Origin: Pseudomonas aestuarii
GTDB taxonomy: Bacteria > Pseudomonadota > Gammaproteobacteria > Pseudomonadales > Pseudomonadaceae
Assembly: GCF_027988105.1 (NCBI RefSeq)
Contig: NZ_JAQJZJ010000008.1
Coordinates: 186,001 to 250,000, forward strand
Length of the DNA: 64,000 nucleotides
Direction: 5' to 3'
Part shown: in pieces, positions 1-9,275 of the stretch
Numbering within the stretch: the stretch's first letter is position 1
Layout of the letters: each line of letters opens with the position of its first letter
Translations under genes and position numbers: made by a program
Notes under the pieces: model-generated
What the model was told of the DNA's origin: nothing
The model's database searches: none
Seen by the model: only the letters and a program-made list of their open reading frames with translations

Positions 1-246
1 GATCAGCGTGAATACGCGATCTGCCTGCCGATGCTCGAACACCTGCACATCAAGGCGCTCAAGCTGATGACCAACAACCCGCGCAAGGTCAAGGCGCTGG
101 GCGACATGGGCATCAATGTGGCCACTCGCGTGCCACTGCAGATCGACCATAACCCGCACAACAAGAAATACCTGGCGACCAAGGCCGGCAAGCTCGGGCA
201 CATGCTCGGCAGCCTGCATCAGGGTGAGGTCGAGGAAAGCCTGTGA
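1..246 (+). CDS. ribA: GTP cyclohydrolase II, C-terminal part (partial at window edge)
   Basis: The last 81 residues of RibA, open at the left window edge. RibA opens the GTP ring to give 2,5-diamino-6-ribosylamino-pyrimidinone phosphate, the first step of riboflavin synthesis, in the cytoplasm. The visible part carries the family segments YAICLPMLEHL, LMTNNPRKVKAL and the C-terminal TKAGKLGHML, which are typical of the Pseudomonas protein. The zinc-binding cysteines lie upstream, outside the window. The TGA stop (244-246) overlaps the GTG start of the next gene, so translation is probably coupled. Other rib genes are not here; ribD is about 22.7 kb away on the other strand. Confidence 0.93.
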   Translation, partial: DQREYAICLPMLEHLHIKALKLMTNNPRKVKALGDMGINVATRVPLQIDHNPHNKKYLATKAGKLGHMLGSLHQGEVEESL

Positions 247-659
247 CCCGCAGCGAGGTACGCCGTCGCCTGGCGCTGGCCTGGTGGGCGCAGCTGGCGG
301 TGGCTCTGGCGCCGCTGTTTGTCCTCAATCTGCTGTTCGGTGCAGATCAGCAGGTTGGTGTGCTGAGCATGCCGGTGTTTATCGCCGGCCTGGCGTCGAT
401 GTTCGTCAGCCTGCCGCTGTTCCATGCCTACAAGCACGCGTTGATCGCCACCGAAAAGGCCCTCGACAGCCCTGCAGAGCCGGCCGCCTGGCTGGCCTTG
501 GCCGCACGGCGCCGGCTGGCCCTGCTGGGTGCCGGCCTACCGGCCTGGATTGCCGCCATCGCGGTGTTTGCCGGGCTGGAGGCGATCCCGCTGATGCTCC
601 TGGCGCTGTCCAGCGTCGTCCTGTTCTACCTCTACCGCATTCCCCGCCAGCTCGGCTGA
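243..659 (+). CDS. Small inner-membrane protein (PA4046-like), function unknown
   Basis: A 138-residue protein starting at GTG 243, which overlaps the ribA stop as GTGA. Hydrophobic stretches at about residues 16-33, 41-60, 91-112 and 114-131 suggest four membrane segments joined by a polar loop (about 61-90). No catalytic motif or known domain is recognised. Its place between ribA and the BtuF-like gene matches PA4046 of P. aeruginosa as I remember it. Its stop overlaps the next start (TGATG), so ribA, this gene and the next form one translationally coupled unit. No function should be read from position alone. Confidence 0.8.
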   Translation: MTRSEVRRRLALAWWAQLAVALAPLFVLNLLFGADQQVGVLSMPVFIAGLASMFVSLPLFHAYKHALIATEKALDSPAEPAAWLALAARRRLALLGAGLPAWIAAIAVFAGLEAIPLMLLALSSVVLFYLYRIPRQLG

Positions 660-1456
660 TGCGCCGTCTTTGCGCCTGCCTGCTCGTGCTGCTGGCCTGG
701 CCGGTGAGCGCGGTCGAGCGGGTGGTCAGCCTGGCGCCCTCCCTGAGTGAAATCGTCGTGGAACTGGATGCTGCCGACTTGCTGGTCGGCGTGCTGGATG
801 GCGGTGAGCGGCCGGCGGCGCTGGCCCACCTGCCCTCGGTGGGACGCTACGGTCAATTGGAAATGGAAAGCCTGCTGCAGTTGCAACCCGATCTGATCCT
901 GCTGTGGCCGGACAGCATCAGCCGCGCCCAGCGCCAGCAGCTGGAGGATTTTGGCATTGCGCTGCTGATCACCGAGCCGCACAACCTGGCAAATCTGGCC
1001 GAACAGTTCGCCGTCATCGGCACCCGTCTCGGCCGCCACGCGCAAGGGCAGGCCCTGCGTCGGCGCTTCAGCCTGCGCCTGACCGAACTGAGCGCCCGCT
1101 ACCGGCGTGAGCGGCCGTTGCGCATCTTCTATCAGATCTGGGATGTGCCGCTGTACACCATCGGCGGCCGGCAGATCATCAGCGATGCCTTGCGCGTGTG
1201 CGGTGGCGAGAACGTGTTCGCCGAGCTCGACCTGCCGGCGCCGCAGGTCAGCGTTGAGGCGGTGCTGCAGCGCGACCCCGAGGTGATCCTCGCCGGCAGC
1301 GGCGCGCAACTGGAACGCTGGCGCATCTGGCCACACCTGACGGCGGTGCGCCTCGATCAGCTGTGGGCCGTGCCGGACAAGGGCCTGGAACGACCCAGCT
1401 TCCAGATGCTGGAAGCAACCGAGCAGCTGTGCAAACGGTTAGCGAACGCGCGTTAA
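659..1456 (+). CDS. Periplasmic cobalamin-binding protein, BtuF-like
   Basis: A 265-residue protein starting at ATG 659, which overlaps the upstream stop. A signal peptide (MRRLCACLLVLLAWPVSA) leads into the class III solute-binding fold seen in BtuF: RVVSLAPSLSEIVVELDAADLLVGV, then the LLQLQPDLILLW segment, then a C-terminal lobe with YTIGGRQIISDALRVCGGENVFAEL. Proteins of this type bind vitamin B12 or other corrinoids in the periplasm and pass them to BtuCD. No BtuC or BtuD gene lies beside it, so it may serve a distant ABC transporter. The convergent neighbour is btuB, which supports a B12 role. A haem or siderophore ligand cannot be excluded. Confidence 0.82.
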   Translation: MRRLCACLLVLLAWPVSAVERVVSLAPSLSEIVVELDAADLLVGVLDGGERPAALAHLPSVGRYGQLEMESLLQLQPDLILLWPDSISRAQRQQLEDFGIALLITEPHNLANLAEQFAVIGTRLGRHAQGQALRRRFSLRLTELSARYRRERPLRIFYQIWDVPLYTIGGRQIISDALRVCGGENVFAELDLPAPQVSVEAVLQRDPEVILAGSGAQLERWRIWPHLTAVRLDQLWAVPDKGLERPSFQMLEATEQLCKRLANAR

Positions 1457-1462
1457 GGCTGG

Positions 1463-1498
1463 AACCACAAGGCCCCGCAATTGCGGGGCCTTGTGGTT
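1463..1498. terminator. Perfect 36-bp palindrome, bidirectional terminator
   Basis: Two 18-bp arms with no loop, centred at 1480/1481 and containing GGCCCCGC/GCGGGGCC. It lies 6 bp after the btuF-like stop and 12 bp before the btuB stop, so it can end transcription from both converging genes. The A/T-rich flanks are short. Confidence 0.8.
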
Positions 1499-1510
1499 CA
1501 GGGCAGTGCT

Positions 1511-3439
1511 TTAGAAGCGGTAGCCGACGCTCAGCTGCACGTCTTCTTCCGGGGCGGCATACAAGCCCTTATTGCCGGCTTGCCAACTGACGTAGGTGGC
1601 AAAGCTGTCGTAGCGCTTGCCGGTCAGGTTGTTGACCCGCAGCTTGGCATTGAACTGCTGGTACTCGTACTTCAGGGCCGCGTTGAACAGGGTGTAGCCA
1701 CCTTCGCGGGGCAGCACGTGGGCATCGTCGCTGGAGAGGTAGCGCGGCCCGGTGTAGATCGCCTCCAGATAAGCGTTCAGTCCGCTGACGACCAGGTAAT
1801 TCAGGTGGGCGCTGGCGCTATGGCGCGAGACCCAAGGCACTTCGTTGCCCTTGTTCACGCCGGCGCGGAATTCGGAATCGGTGAAGCTGTACTGACCGCC
1901 CAGGGTCAGGCGCTCGCTCAGCTGGTAATCGGCTTCGACCAGCGCACCTTGGCGACGAGTCCGGTCCAGGTTGATGTTGGCGCCCCAGCCACCGTTGGCG
2001 AAGGGGTCATAGAGCAACTCGTCGTCGAGATCGAGGCGGTACAGGCTGGCCTGGTAGCGCTGGACGCCGTCATTCCATTCGAGGCCGCTCTCCCAGGATT
2101 CGCCAGTCTGCGGCTTGAGAAAGGTCACCCCGGGTTCGACCGAGGCGTTTTCGTTGACGTTGGCCCAGCGCAGCACGTCTTCGCGCTTGATGAACAGCCG
2201 CGTCTGCTGGTTCGCCTGCCATTGCAGGGCGATGCTGGTGCTGCCCTCGCGGTCGGTGTGGCGCTGGCCGCTGAGCTTGTTGCGGTCTTCGGCTTCGCTG
2301 GCACGGTAGCCCAAGGTCAGGCCGAAATTCTGGCCCAGCGGCTGGCTAAGCTGGCTGTACCAGTCGCGCAGGGTCTGGCTGGCGTCACTGCTGAAGCCGG
2401 GGTAGTAGGCGTAGCTCGCCTGGTAATCGCTGGCGATATGGTCGTGGCCGATCAGCCATTCGCTGCGACCCAGCTCGCTGTCCCAATGGGCGGTCAGGCG
2501 CGGGCTGAAGCTTTCCACCCGGGTGCCGTCCGTGAATGGGCTGCCGGAAATCAGGCCGACGCCGTCCGCGTCGCGGAAGCTGTAGTCAAAGTCGCCGGTC
2601 CAATTACTGCCGAGGTTCTGCTCGACGGCGAAGCGGTGGACCTGGGTGTTGTTGTCGTTCCATTCGGCGGAGGTACTCGCCTTGCGGTCGGCACGGCGCT
2701 CGGCGATGGTCTGGGCGCCGGGGTAGAGCAGCTCGTCGTCGATGCTCTGGTATTCATAAAGGGCCCAACCGTCGGCGTGGTCGTAGCGCAGGCGGCCGAA
2801 GGCGTTGTTGTAGCTGGCATTGTTATGGTCGCGGTAGTTGTCACTGTTTCGGGTCTCGCCGCTGACGAAGGCGGAGAAGCCGGCGCCCAGTTGCCGGAAC
2901 AGATGGCCGCGATAGGCCTCCAAGTCATGGCTGCCCTGGGAGGTCTCGATATAGGCCTCGTTGCTCAGCGGGGTGCGGGTGATGATGTTGATCACCCCGC
3001 CGACCGCCTGGTCGCCGTAGAGCACGGTACCCGCGCCGCGGATGATCTCGATGCGCTCGATCGCGGCCAGCGGCACGCTATTGAGATCGGGGCCGTCCAG
3101 GCTGGGGTTGTTCAGGCGGCGGCCGTCGACCAGCACCAGGGTGTTGTTGACCGCGTTCTCGCCGAAGCCGCGCAGGCTGATGGAGGCACGATTACCGTCG
3201 CCCAAGGTGTCGCGCACCTGCACGCCGGCCTGGCCGTGCAGCACCTCAATCAGGGTGCTGGCCGCGCTCTTCTCGATCGCCTGGCGGTCGATTACCCGCA
3301 CGCTGGCCGGTGCCGGCTGTTGCAGCGGCGTGCCGCGAGTCACCACCAACGGCGGGGCCTGGTAGGGTTCGTCAGCATCGGTGGCCAGGGCCAGGGTGGG
3401 CAGCAGCGCCACGGCCAGGGCAATTCGGGACAATTTCAT
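1511..3439 (-). CDS. btuB: TonB-dependent vitamin B12 outer-membrane receptor
   Basis: A 642-residue outer-membrane receptor. The start at 3439 gives MKLSRIALAVALLPTLALA, a signal peptide; longer upstream extensions are not protein-like. A TonB-box-like LVVTR follows near residue 30, then the plug (VRDTLGDGNRASISLRGFG, VDGRRLNNPSLDGPDLNSVP, IERIEIIRGAGTVLYGDQAVGGVINI) and a beta-barrel ending in VQLSVGYRF with the terminal aromatic residue. The BtuB assignment rests on overall likeness and on the cobalamin riboswitch directly upstream, which is strong context. The receptor would import cobalamin using TonB-ExbBD energy. It stands alone and converges on the BtuF-like gene. Confidence 0.9.
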   Translation of the reverse strand: MKLSRIALAVALLPTLALATDADEPYQAPPLVVTRGTPLQQPAPASVRVIDRQAIEKSAASTLIEVLHGQAGVQVRDTLGDGNRASISLRGFGENAVNNTLVLVDGRRLNNPSLDGPDLNSVPLAAIERIEIIRGAGTVLYGDQAVGGVINIITRTPLSNEAYIETSQGSHDLEAYRGHLFRQLGAGFSAFVSGETRNSDNYRDHNNASYNNAFGRLRYDHADGWALYEYQSIDDELLYPGAQTIAERRADRKASTSAEWNDNNTQVHRFAVEQNLGSNWTGDFDYSFRDADGVGLISGSPFTDGTRVESFSPRLTAHWDSELGRSEWLIGHDHIASDYQASYAYYPGFSSDASQTLRDWYSQLSQPLGQNFGLTLGYRASEAEDRNKLSGQRHTDREGSTSIALQWQANQQTRLFIKREDVLRWANVNENASVEPGVTFLKPQTGESWESGLEWNDGVQRYQASLYRLDLDDELLYDPFANGGWGANINLDRTRRQGALVEADYQLSERLTLGGQYSFTDSEFRAGVNKGNEVPWVSRHSASAHLNYLVVSGLNAYLEAIYTGPRYLSSDDAHVLPREGGYTLFNAALKYEYQQFNAKLRVNNLTGKRYDSFATYVSWQAGNKGLYAAPEEDVQLSVGYRF

Positions 3440-3547
3440 CGGTAAATCCTCAAAAGGCAGAAAACTTTCGAGGAGGGCAGGGACAAGCACCGGACAAGGA
3501 GGCAATAGCCAGCGCTTGACGGTGATGCCCTCCGCAACACCAGTCAG

Positions 3548-3760
3548 ATCACGCCGAGGCAGGTCTCCGGGCTGCCGACTGTTACTTTCCCGCCTTCCCA
3601 GGCGAACCCAGTGGCGTATCGAGAAAGCGTGCGCAATGGCCGTGCAAGCCGGGCGCTGTCGGTTACCGTTGCGGGGGCAGCGCAGGCATTGTGGCGGTCG
3701 AGTCGACGGCTACGCACCTGCTTCCCTTTTCACGCCTGGGCCTTGCGGCTGTCGGCGACC
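3548..3760 (-). promoter_or_regulatory. Cobalamin riboswitch upstream of btuB
   Basis: Read on the minus strand, the leader holds the conserved blocks of the adenosylcobalamin aptamer in order: GTGAAAAGGGAAGCAGGTG (about 3715-3733), CTGCCCCCGCAACGGTAA (about 3663-3681), GCCACTGGG (about 3609-3617) and the B12 box AGCCCGGAGACCTGCCT (about 3556-3572). High B12 should fold the RNA so that btuB expression falls. The bounds are approximate. About 110 bp separate the B12 box from the btuB start, room for the expression platform. Confidence 0.93.
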
Positions 3761-3939
3761 TCGGACAAGTAAAACGCCGCGCACCATAAACGTACGCAGC
3801 GGCTAAAGCAATTCATGTGGCCTGAACCGTGGCGCGTGGCTCCGGCCCGTTATTCTGCAATGACGGCAAGATGGGCCGCGGCCCACCCTCCCCCACTCGC
3901 TGCCTATCCTCGGCCGCGCCCTGGGCAATCTTGTTGCGA
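3761..3939. other. Intergenic stretch between riboswitch and dxs
   Basis: It should contain the btuB promoter (minus strand) and the 3' end of the dxs transcript. A GC-rich GGGCCGCGGCCC palindrome lies near 3874. I see no open reading frame with convincing features. Confidence 0.4.
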
Positions 3940-5838
3940 TCAGCTCGGAAGGCTCGCCAAGTGCTGACGCACCGCCGCCTCAATGCCGGCCTGGTCGAGG
4001 CCGCACTCGGCGAGCATCTGGCTCGGCTTGGCGTGCTCGACGTAGTAGTCCGGCAGGCCCAGATGGAGCATCGGCTTGAGGATGTTGTCGCTGGCGAGGA
4101 ACTCGCTGACCGCGCTGCCAGCACCGCCCATGATGCTGTTTTCTTCGATGCTCACCAACAGTTCGTGGCCGGCGGCCAGCTCGCGCAGCAGGGCTTCGTC
4201 CAGCGGCTTGACGAAGCGCATGTCGACCACCGTGGCGTCCAGGGTTTCGCCGACTTTCAGCGCGTCGGCCAGTTGCACGCCGAACACCAGCAGGGCGACC
4301 TTCGAACCCTGGCGGCGGATCACGCCCTTGCCGATTTCCAGGGGATGCAGGCCAGGTTCGATCGGCGCGTTCGGCCCGCTGCCGCGCGGGTAGCGCACCG
4401 CCGCTGGACCATCGAACAGGTAGCCGGTGGTGAGCATGTGGCGCAGTTCGTTCTCGTCGCTAGGGGTCATCACCAGCATGCCGGGGATGCAGCGCAGGTA
4501 GGACAAATCGAAGCTGCCGGCGTGGGTCGGGCCGTCTTCGCCGACCAGGCCGGCGCGGTCGATGGCGAACAGCACGTCGAGGTGCTGCACCGCGACGTCG
4601 TGGATCAGCTGATCGTAGGCGCGCTGCAAAAAGGTCGAGTAGATCGCCACCACCGGCTTGATGCCGTCGCAGGCCATGCCGGCGGCCAGGGTCACCGCGT
4701 GTTGCTCGGCGATGGCCACGTCGAAATAGCGCTGCGGGTAGCGTTCGCTGAACGCCACCAGGTCCGAGCCCTCCTTCATCGCCGGGGTGATGCCGACCAG
4801 GCGCGGGTCTTGCGCGGCCATGTCGCACAGCCACTGGCCGAACACGCTGGAATACTTGGGGCCGCCCACTTTCTTCGGTGCGGCAGCTGGGGCGTTGATC
4901 GGCTCCAGCTTGGTGATCGCGTGGTAACCGATCGGGTCGGCTTCGGCCGGGGCAAAGCCCTTGCCCTTCTTGGTGATCACGTGAAGGAACTGCGGACCGT
5001 CGAGGTCGCGCATATTGCGCAAGGTAGCCAGCAGGATTGGCAGGTCGTGGCCGTCGATCGGGCCGATGTAGTTCCAGCCCAGTTCCTCGAACAGGGTGCC
5101 GGGAACCAGCATGCCCTTGGCGTGCTCCTCGGTCTTGCGCGCGATTTCCCAGGCCCCGGGCAGGCGCGAGAGCACCTTCTTGCTGCCCTCGCGCATGCTC
5201 GCGTAGGTACGGCTGGAGAGAATCTTGGCCAGGTAGTTGGACAGGCCGCCGACATTCTGCGAGATCGACATGTCGTTGTCGTTGAGGATCACCAGCATGT
5301 TGGCATTGACATCGGAGGCGTGATTCAGCGCCTCGAACGCCATGCCGGCGGTCAGGGCGCCGTCGCCGATCACCGCCACGCTCTTGCGCGTACTGCCCTG
5401 CAGGCGGGCGGCGATGGCCATGCCCAGGGCGGCGCTGATGCTGGTGCTGGAGTGACCGACGCCGAAGGTGTCGTATTCGCTCTCGGCGCGGCGCGGGAAG
5501 GCGGCGATGCCATCTTTCTGGCGTAGGCTACCCATGCGTTCGCGGCGGCCGGTGAGGATCTTGTGCGGATAGGCCTGGTGGCCGACATCCCACACCAGAC
5601 GGTCGTCCGGGGTGTCGAAGACGTAATGCAGGGCGACGGTCAGCTCGATCACGCCGAGGCCCGCACCGAAATGCCCGCCGGTCTGGCCGACCGTGTAGAG
5701 CAGGTACTGGCGCAGTTCATCGGCCAGGGTTTCCAGCTCGGCCTCGCCCAGACGGCGCAGCTGATCCGGCGTGTTGGCGCGGTCGAGCAGGGGCGTCAGT
5801 GGGCGTTCGCGAGGAATCTCGTGGAAGGTCGTCGGCAT
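3940..5838 (-). CDS. dxs: 1-Deoxy-D-xylulose-5-phosphate synthase
   Basis: A 632-residue, full-length cytoplasmic enzyme. It condenses pyruvate and glyceraldehyde 3-phosphate with thiamine diphosphate to make DXP, the entry to the MEP isoprenoid pathway and to thiamine and pyridoxal synthesis. Visible are QTGGHFGAGLGVIELTVALH (about 52-71), the ThDP/Mg motif GDGALTAGMAFEALN (158-172) with NDNDMSIS, and the transketolase-type GLVGEDGPTHAGSFD in the central domain. In related genomes xseB, ispA and dxs are adjacent; here dxs is separated from ispA by about 5.7 kb holding a carboxylase, a LysR gene and a channel gene. It therefore probably has its own promoter in the 146 bp upstream. Confidence 0.97.
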   Translation of the reverse strand: MPTTFHEIPRERPLTPLLDRANTPDQLRRLGEAELETLADELRQYLLYTVGQTGGHFGAGLGVIELTVALHYVFDTPDDRLVWDVGHQAYPHKILTGRRERMGSLRQKDGIAAFPRRAESEYDTFGVGHSSTSISAALGMAIAARLQGSTRKSVAVIGDGALTAGMAFEALNHASDVNANMLVILNDNDMSISQNVGGLSNYLAKILSSRTYASMREGSKKVLSRLPGAWEIARKTEEHAKGMLVPGTLFEELGWNYIGPIDGHDLPILLATLRNMRDLDGPQFLHVITKKGKGFAPAEADPIGYHAITKLEPINAPAAAPKKVGGPKYSSVFGQWLCDMAAQDPRLVGITPAMKEGSDLVAFSERYPQRYFDVAIAEQHAVTLAAGMACDGIKPVVAIYSTFLQRAYDQLIHDVAVQHLDVLFAIDRAGLVGEDGPTHAGSFDLSYLRCIPGMLVMTPSDENELRHMLTTGYLFDGPAAVRYPRGSGPNAPIEPGLHPLEIGKGVIRRQGSKVALLVFGVQLADALKVGETLDATVVDMRFVKPLDEALLRELAAGHELLVSIEENSIMGGAGSAVSEFLASDNILKPMLHLGLPDYYVEHAKPSQMLAECGLDQAGIEAAVRQHLASLPS

Positions 5839-5984
5839 CAGGCTGATCGTTATAGGGGCAAAAGATGCGGCAGTTTACCCGAAGCGCCGGAAACTGCCCA
5901 AACATGCTGTCACAGTGGCATGCAGACAGGCTGGCTTAATGCCCAGATAGGCTGAAAACCACCCCGCCCGCCCTCCCCTGCGGG

Positions 5985-8900
5985 TCACCAGGTGTCGACG
6001 AACGGCCGTTTCTTGCCTGCCCGGGCGGCCGGCTTGGGCGCGGCATTCAGCCCGCGCACCAGCCAGGCGCGGGTTTCGACCGGGTCGATCACGGCATCTA
6101 TCTCCAGAAAGCTGGCCATGTTGATGCCCTTGCCGTCCTGGTAGGCCTTGGCCACCAGTTTGTCGAACAGCTGCTGGCGTTGTTCAGGCTCCTCGACGGC
6201 CGCCAGTTCCTTGGCGAAGCCCAGGCGCACCGCGCCCTCCAGGCCCATGGCGCCGAACTCGGCGCTGGGCCAGGCGATGGTGAACAGTGGCGAGTGGAAG
6301 CTGCCGGCGGCCATGGCCTGGGCGCCGAGGCCGTAACCCTTGCGCAAGACCACGGTAAAAAACGGCACCGTCAGGCTGGCGGCGGCGACGAACATGCGCG
6401 ACACATGACGCACCGTGGCCTGCTTCTCCGCCTCCGGCCCGACCATGAAGCCGGGGGTGTCGCACAGCGACAGCATGGGGATATCGAAGGCGTCGCACAG
6501 CTGCATAAAGCGCGCGGCCTTGTCGCCGGCCACGGCATCGATGGCGCCGCCCAGGTGCGCGGGGTTGTTGGCGAGCAGGCCGAAGGGCTGGCCTTCGATG
6601 CGCACCAGGGCGGTGATCAGGCCGGGGGCGAACTGCCGGCGCAGCTCCAGTACCGAGCCGCTGTCGGCCAGGGTGGCGATCAGCTGGCGGATGTCGTAGA
6701 CGCGCAGGCGGTTTGCCGGGATCAGCTGGCGCAGCTCGCGTTGATCGGCACACTGCCAGTCGGGCAGCACGCCCTGGAAGTAGCCAAGGTACTGCTGGGC
6801 CACCCGTACCGCTTCGGCCTCATCCGCCACATGCACATCGATCACCCCGTTCGGGCCCTGCACCGAGACCGGGCCGACCTCTTCGGGCTTGTAGCTACCC
6901 AGGCCGCCGCCTTCGATCATCGCCGGGCCGGCCATGCCGATGGTCGCGTTGGCCGTGGCGATGATCACATCGCAGCAGCCGAGCAGCGCCGCATTACCGG
7001 CAAAGCAGCGCCCGGAGACCACCCCGACCAGCGGCACCAGCCCGGACAATCGGGCCATGCCGACGAAGGTGTGGCAGTCGAGGCCGGCGACGCCAACGAA
7101 GTCGCTGTCGCCCGGCCGCCCGCCGCCGCCCTCGGCGAACAACACCAGAGGCAGGCGCCATTGCTCGGCGAGGCCGAGCATGCGGTCGGTCTTCTTGTGG
7201 TTCATGACCCCCTGGGTGCCGGCGAACACCGTGTAGTCGTAGGCGATGGCCAGGCAGCGCGCGGCCTGGCTGCCGAACAACCCGGCGTTGACCGTGCCGA
7301 TGCCGGCCACCAGGCCGTCGGCCGGGCTCTGCTCGATCAGCTCCTCCAACGAACGGCGCCGGCGCTGGGCGGCCAGGGCCAGGGCGCCGTATTCGCTGAA
7401 GCTGCCGTCATCGAGCAAGTCGGCGAGGTTCTCACGCACCGTCCGTTGGCCGGTCTTGCACCGTTTGGCCACCGCCTGCGGACGGCGCTCATCGCGAGTG
7501 ATGGCGTGGCGCTCGAGCACTTCGGCCAGATCCGCGCGGATATGCTCGAGATCCAGGCTTTGCTCGCTGTGGCCGTGCGCCGCCGCGACCTCGGCCGGCT
7601 CGATGAACAGCAGCGGCTGGCCTTCGCCGACCACGCTGCCGGGCTGCACGGCGAGGGCGCGGACGATGCCGCTGTGGCCGGCCTTGACCACGAACTCCAT
7701 CTTCATCGCCTCCAGCACGGCGATGCCCTGGCCGATCGCCACGGCGTCGCCTTCGGCCACCTCCAGGCACACCAGCACGCCGCTGCTCGGCGCGGGCAAG
7801 GGCAGGCAACCGGGCGGCGCATCGATCGCCTGTTGCGCCGCAGCGGCCACTGCCGGACTGGCGGCAAAGAACAGGTGCGGATGGGCCTGCTGTTGGGGCG
7901 CCAGCAATCGCTCCAGCTGGCTTTCGACGAAGCGCGTGCTGACGTGATTGGCGGCGACTTCCGGCAGGCGCAGCAGGTTCTGCAGCAGGTGCAGGTTGCT
8001 TGCCACACCCTCCAGGCGGAACTCGCAGAGCGCACGGTAGGCGCGGCGCAGTGCACTCGGGTAGTCCGGGGCATGGGCGATCAGCTTGGCCAGCAGCGAA
8101 TCGTAGCTGGGGCTGACCGGATAGCCGGCGTAGCCATAACCATCGACGCGCAGGCCGGGGCCGCTGGGCGGTTCGTAGGCGGTCAGGGTGCCGCTGGCCG
8201 GACGGGTGCTGCCGTCGACGTTCATGCTTTCCAGGTTAATCCGCAGTTGCACGGCGCAGCCAGTGATCGCCGGCGGCTGCAGCAGGTTCAGCTGCTCCAG
8301 GCTGTGTCCGGCCGCCAGCCTGAGCTGGGTCTGCAGCAGGTCGATGCCGGTGACTTGCTCGGTCACCGTGTGCTCGACCTGGATACGCGGGTTGGCTTCC
8401 ATAAAGTAGAAGCGCTCGGGCTGCTGGTTATCCAGGAGGAACTCGAAGGTGCCCAGGCCCTGATACTGCGCCGCGCCGGCCAGTTTCAGCGCGGCGGCGA
8501 TCATCCGCTCGCGGGTGGCGGCCGGCAGGTCCGGGCTGGGGGCGATCTCCAGCAGCTTCTGCTGGCGCCGCTGCAGGCTGCAATCGCGCTCCCACAGATG
8601 GCTGACCGCGCCCGTGTGGTCGCCCAACACCTGGATCTCGATATGCCGGGCATCGCCCACCAGCTGCTCGACATAGAGTGCGTCGCTGCCGAAGGCCGCG
8701 CGGGCTTCCGACTGGCAGCGGGCGAAGGCTGCGTCCAGCTCCGCTGCCGCGAACACCGGGCGCATGCCACGGCCGCCGCCACCGGCCAGGGCCTTGAGCA
8801 TCACCGCGCCGCCGTCGCCCAGGCTGCGCAGAAAATCATGGGCCTCGGCCAGGCTAACCGCGTGATTGAGCCCGCGCACCAGCGGTACCGCGCAGCGCTC

Positions 8901-9275
8901 GGCCAACGCGCGCGCGGCGGCCTTGTCGCCGAACAACTCCAGCACCTCGGCACTGGGACCGATAAAGCACAGGCCGGCGGCCTGGCAACGGCGGGCGAAC
9001 TCGGCGTTCTCGGCGAGAAAACCGTAACCGGGATGAATCGCCGCACAGCCCTGTTCCTGGGCGATGGCGATCAACTGGTCCATGTCCAGATAAGCGGCGA
9101 CCCCGCGGCCCTCGAGGGCCACAGCGCTGTCGGCCTTGCGCGCATGCAGGGAGGCGGCGTCGTCCTCGGCGTAGACCGCCAGCGAGCGAATGCCCAGCTC
9201 GGCGGCGGCGCGGGCGATGCGGATGGCGATCTCGCCGCGGTTGGCGATCAGCAGGGCGGTAAAGGGCGCGGTCAC
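5985..9275 (-). CDS. Single-chain biotin-dependent acyl-CoA carboxylase (LCC type)
   Basis: A 1096-residue fusion of all three carboxylase parts. The GTG start at 9275 (VTAPFTALLIANRGEIA) overlaps the upstream stop as GTGA. Residues 1 to about 450 are biotin carboxylase: ANRGEIAIRIARA, glycine-rich loop GGGGRGM (166-172), ENPRIQVEH-type motif (about 294-302). About 490-560 is the biotin carrier with EAMKM; the biotinylated Lys is at about 525. From about 600 to the end is a carboxyltransferase (VMNHKKTDRM, EGGGGRPGD, IANRGGAIG-like segments). The architecture and length match the long-chain acyl-CoA carboxylases described from Mycobacterium avium and P. aeruginosa. The substrate is inferred; propionyl-, acetyl- or other acyl-CoAs are possible. 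Confidence 0.9.
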   Translation of the reverse strand: MTAPFTALLIANRGEIAIRIARAAAELGIRSLAVYAEDDAASLHARKADSAVALEGRGVAAYLDMDQLIAIAQEQGCAAIHPGYGFLAENAEFARRCQAAGLCFIGPSAEVLELFGDKAAARALAERCAVPLVRGLNHAVSLAEAHDFLRSLGDGGAVMLKALAGGGGRGMRPVFAAAELDAAFARCQSEARAAFGSDALYVEQLVGDARHIEIQVLGDHTGAVSHLWERDCSLQRRQQKLLEIAPSPDLPAATRERMIAAALKLAGAAQYQGLGTFEFLLDNQQPERFYFMEANPRIQVEHTVTEQVTGIDLLQTQLRLAAGHSLEQLNLLQPPAITGCAVQLRINLESMNVDGSTRPASGTLTAYEPPSGPGLRVDGYGYAGYPVSPSYDSLLAKLIAHAPDYPSALRRAYRALCEFRLEGVASNLHLLQNLLRLPEVAANHVSTRFVESQLERLLAPQQQAHPHLFFAASPAVAAAAQQAIDAPPGCLPLPAPSSGVLVCLEVAEGDAVAIGQGIAVLEAMKMEFVVKAGHSGIVRALAVQPGSVVGEGQPLLFIEPAEVAAAHGHSEQSLDLEHIRADLAEVLERHAITRDERRPQAVAKRCKTGQRTVRENLADLLDDGSFSEYGALALAAQRRRRSLEELIEQSPADGLVAGIGTVNAGLFGSQAARCLAIAYDYTVFAGTQGVMNHKKTDRMLGLAEQWRLPLVLFAEGGGGRPGDSDFVGVAGLDCHTFVGMARLSGLVPLVGVVSGRCFAGNAALLGCCDVIIATANATIGMAGPAMIEGGGLGSYKPEEVGPVSVQGPNGVIDVHVADEAEAVRVAQQYLGYFQGVLPDWQCADQRELRQLIPANRLRVYDIRQLIATLADSGSVLELRRQFAPGLITALVRIEGQPFGLLANNPAHLGGAIDAVAGDKAARFMQLCDAFDIPMLSLCDTPGFMVGPEAEKQATVRHVSRMFVAAASLTVPFFTVVLRKGYGLGAQAMAAGSFHSPLFTIAWPSAEFGAMGLEGAVRLGFAKELAAVEEPEQRQQLFDKLVAKAYQDGKGINMASFLEIDAVIDPVETRAWLVRGLNAAPKPAARAGKKRPFVDTW

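Noticed and set aside
116..658. N-terminal extension of the BtuF-like protein
   Set aside because: The extension overlaps two other genes in another frame; the signal peptide marks the start at 659.
1481..3445. 654-codon open frame on the plus strand opposite btuB
   Set aside because: It is the antisense of a clear TonB receptor; long antisense frames are common in GC-rich DNA, and no domain is recognisable.
3829..5526. 565-codon plus-strand frame opposite dxs
   Set aside because: Low-complexity shadow of dxs without any start signal or motif.
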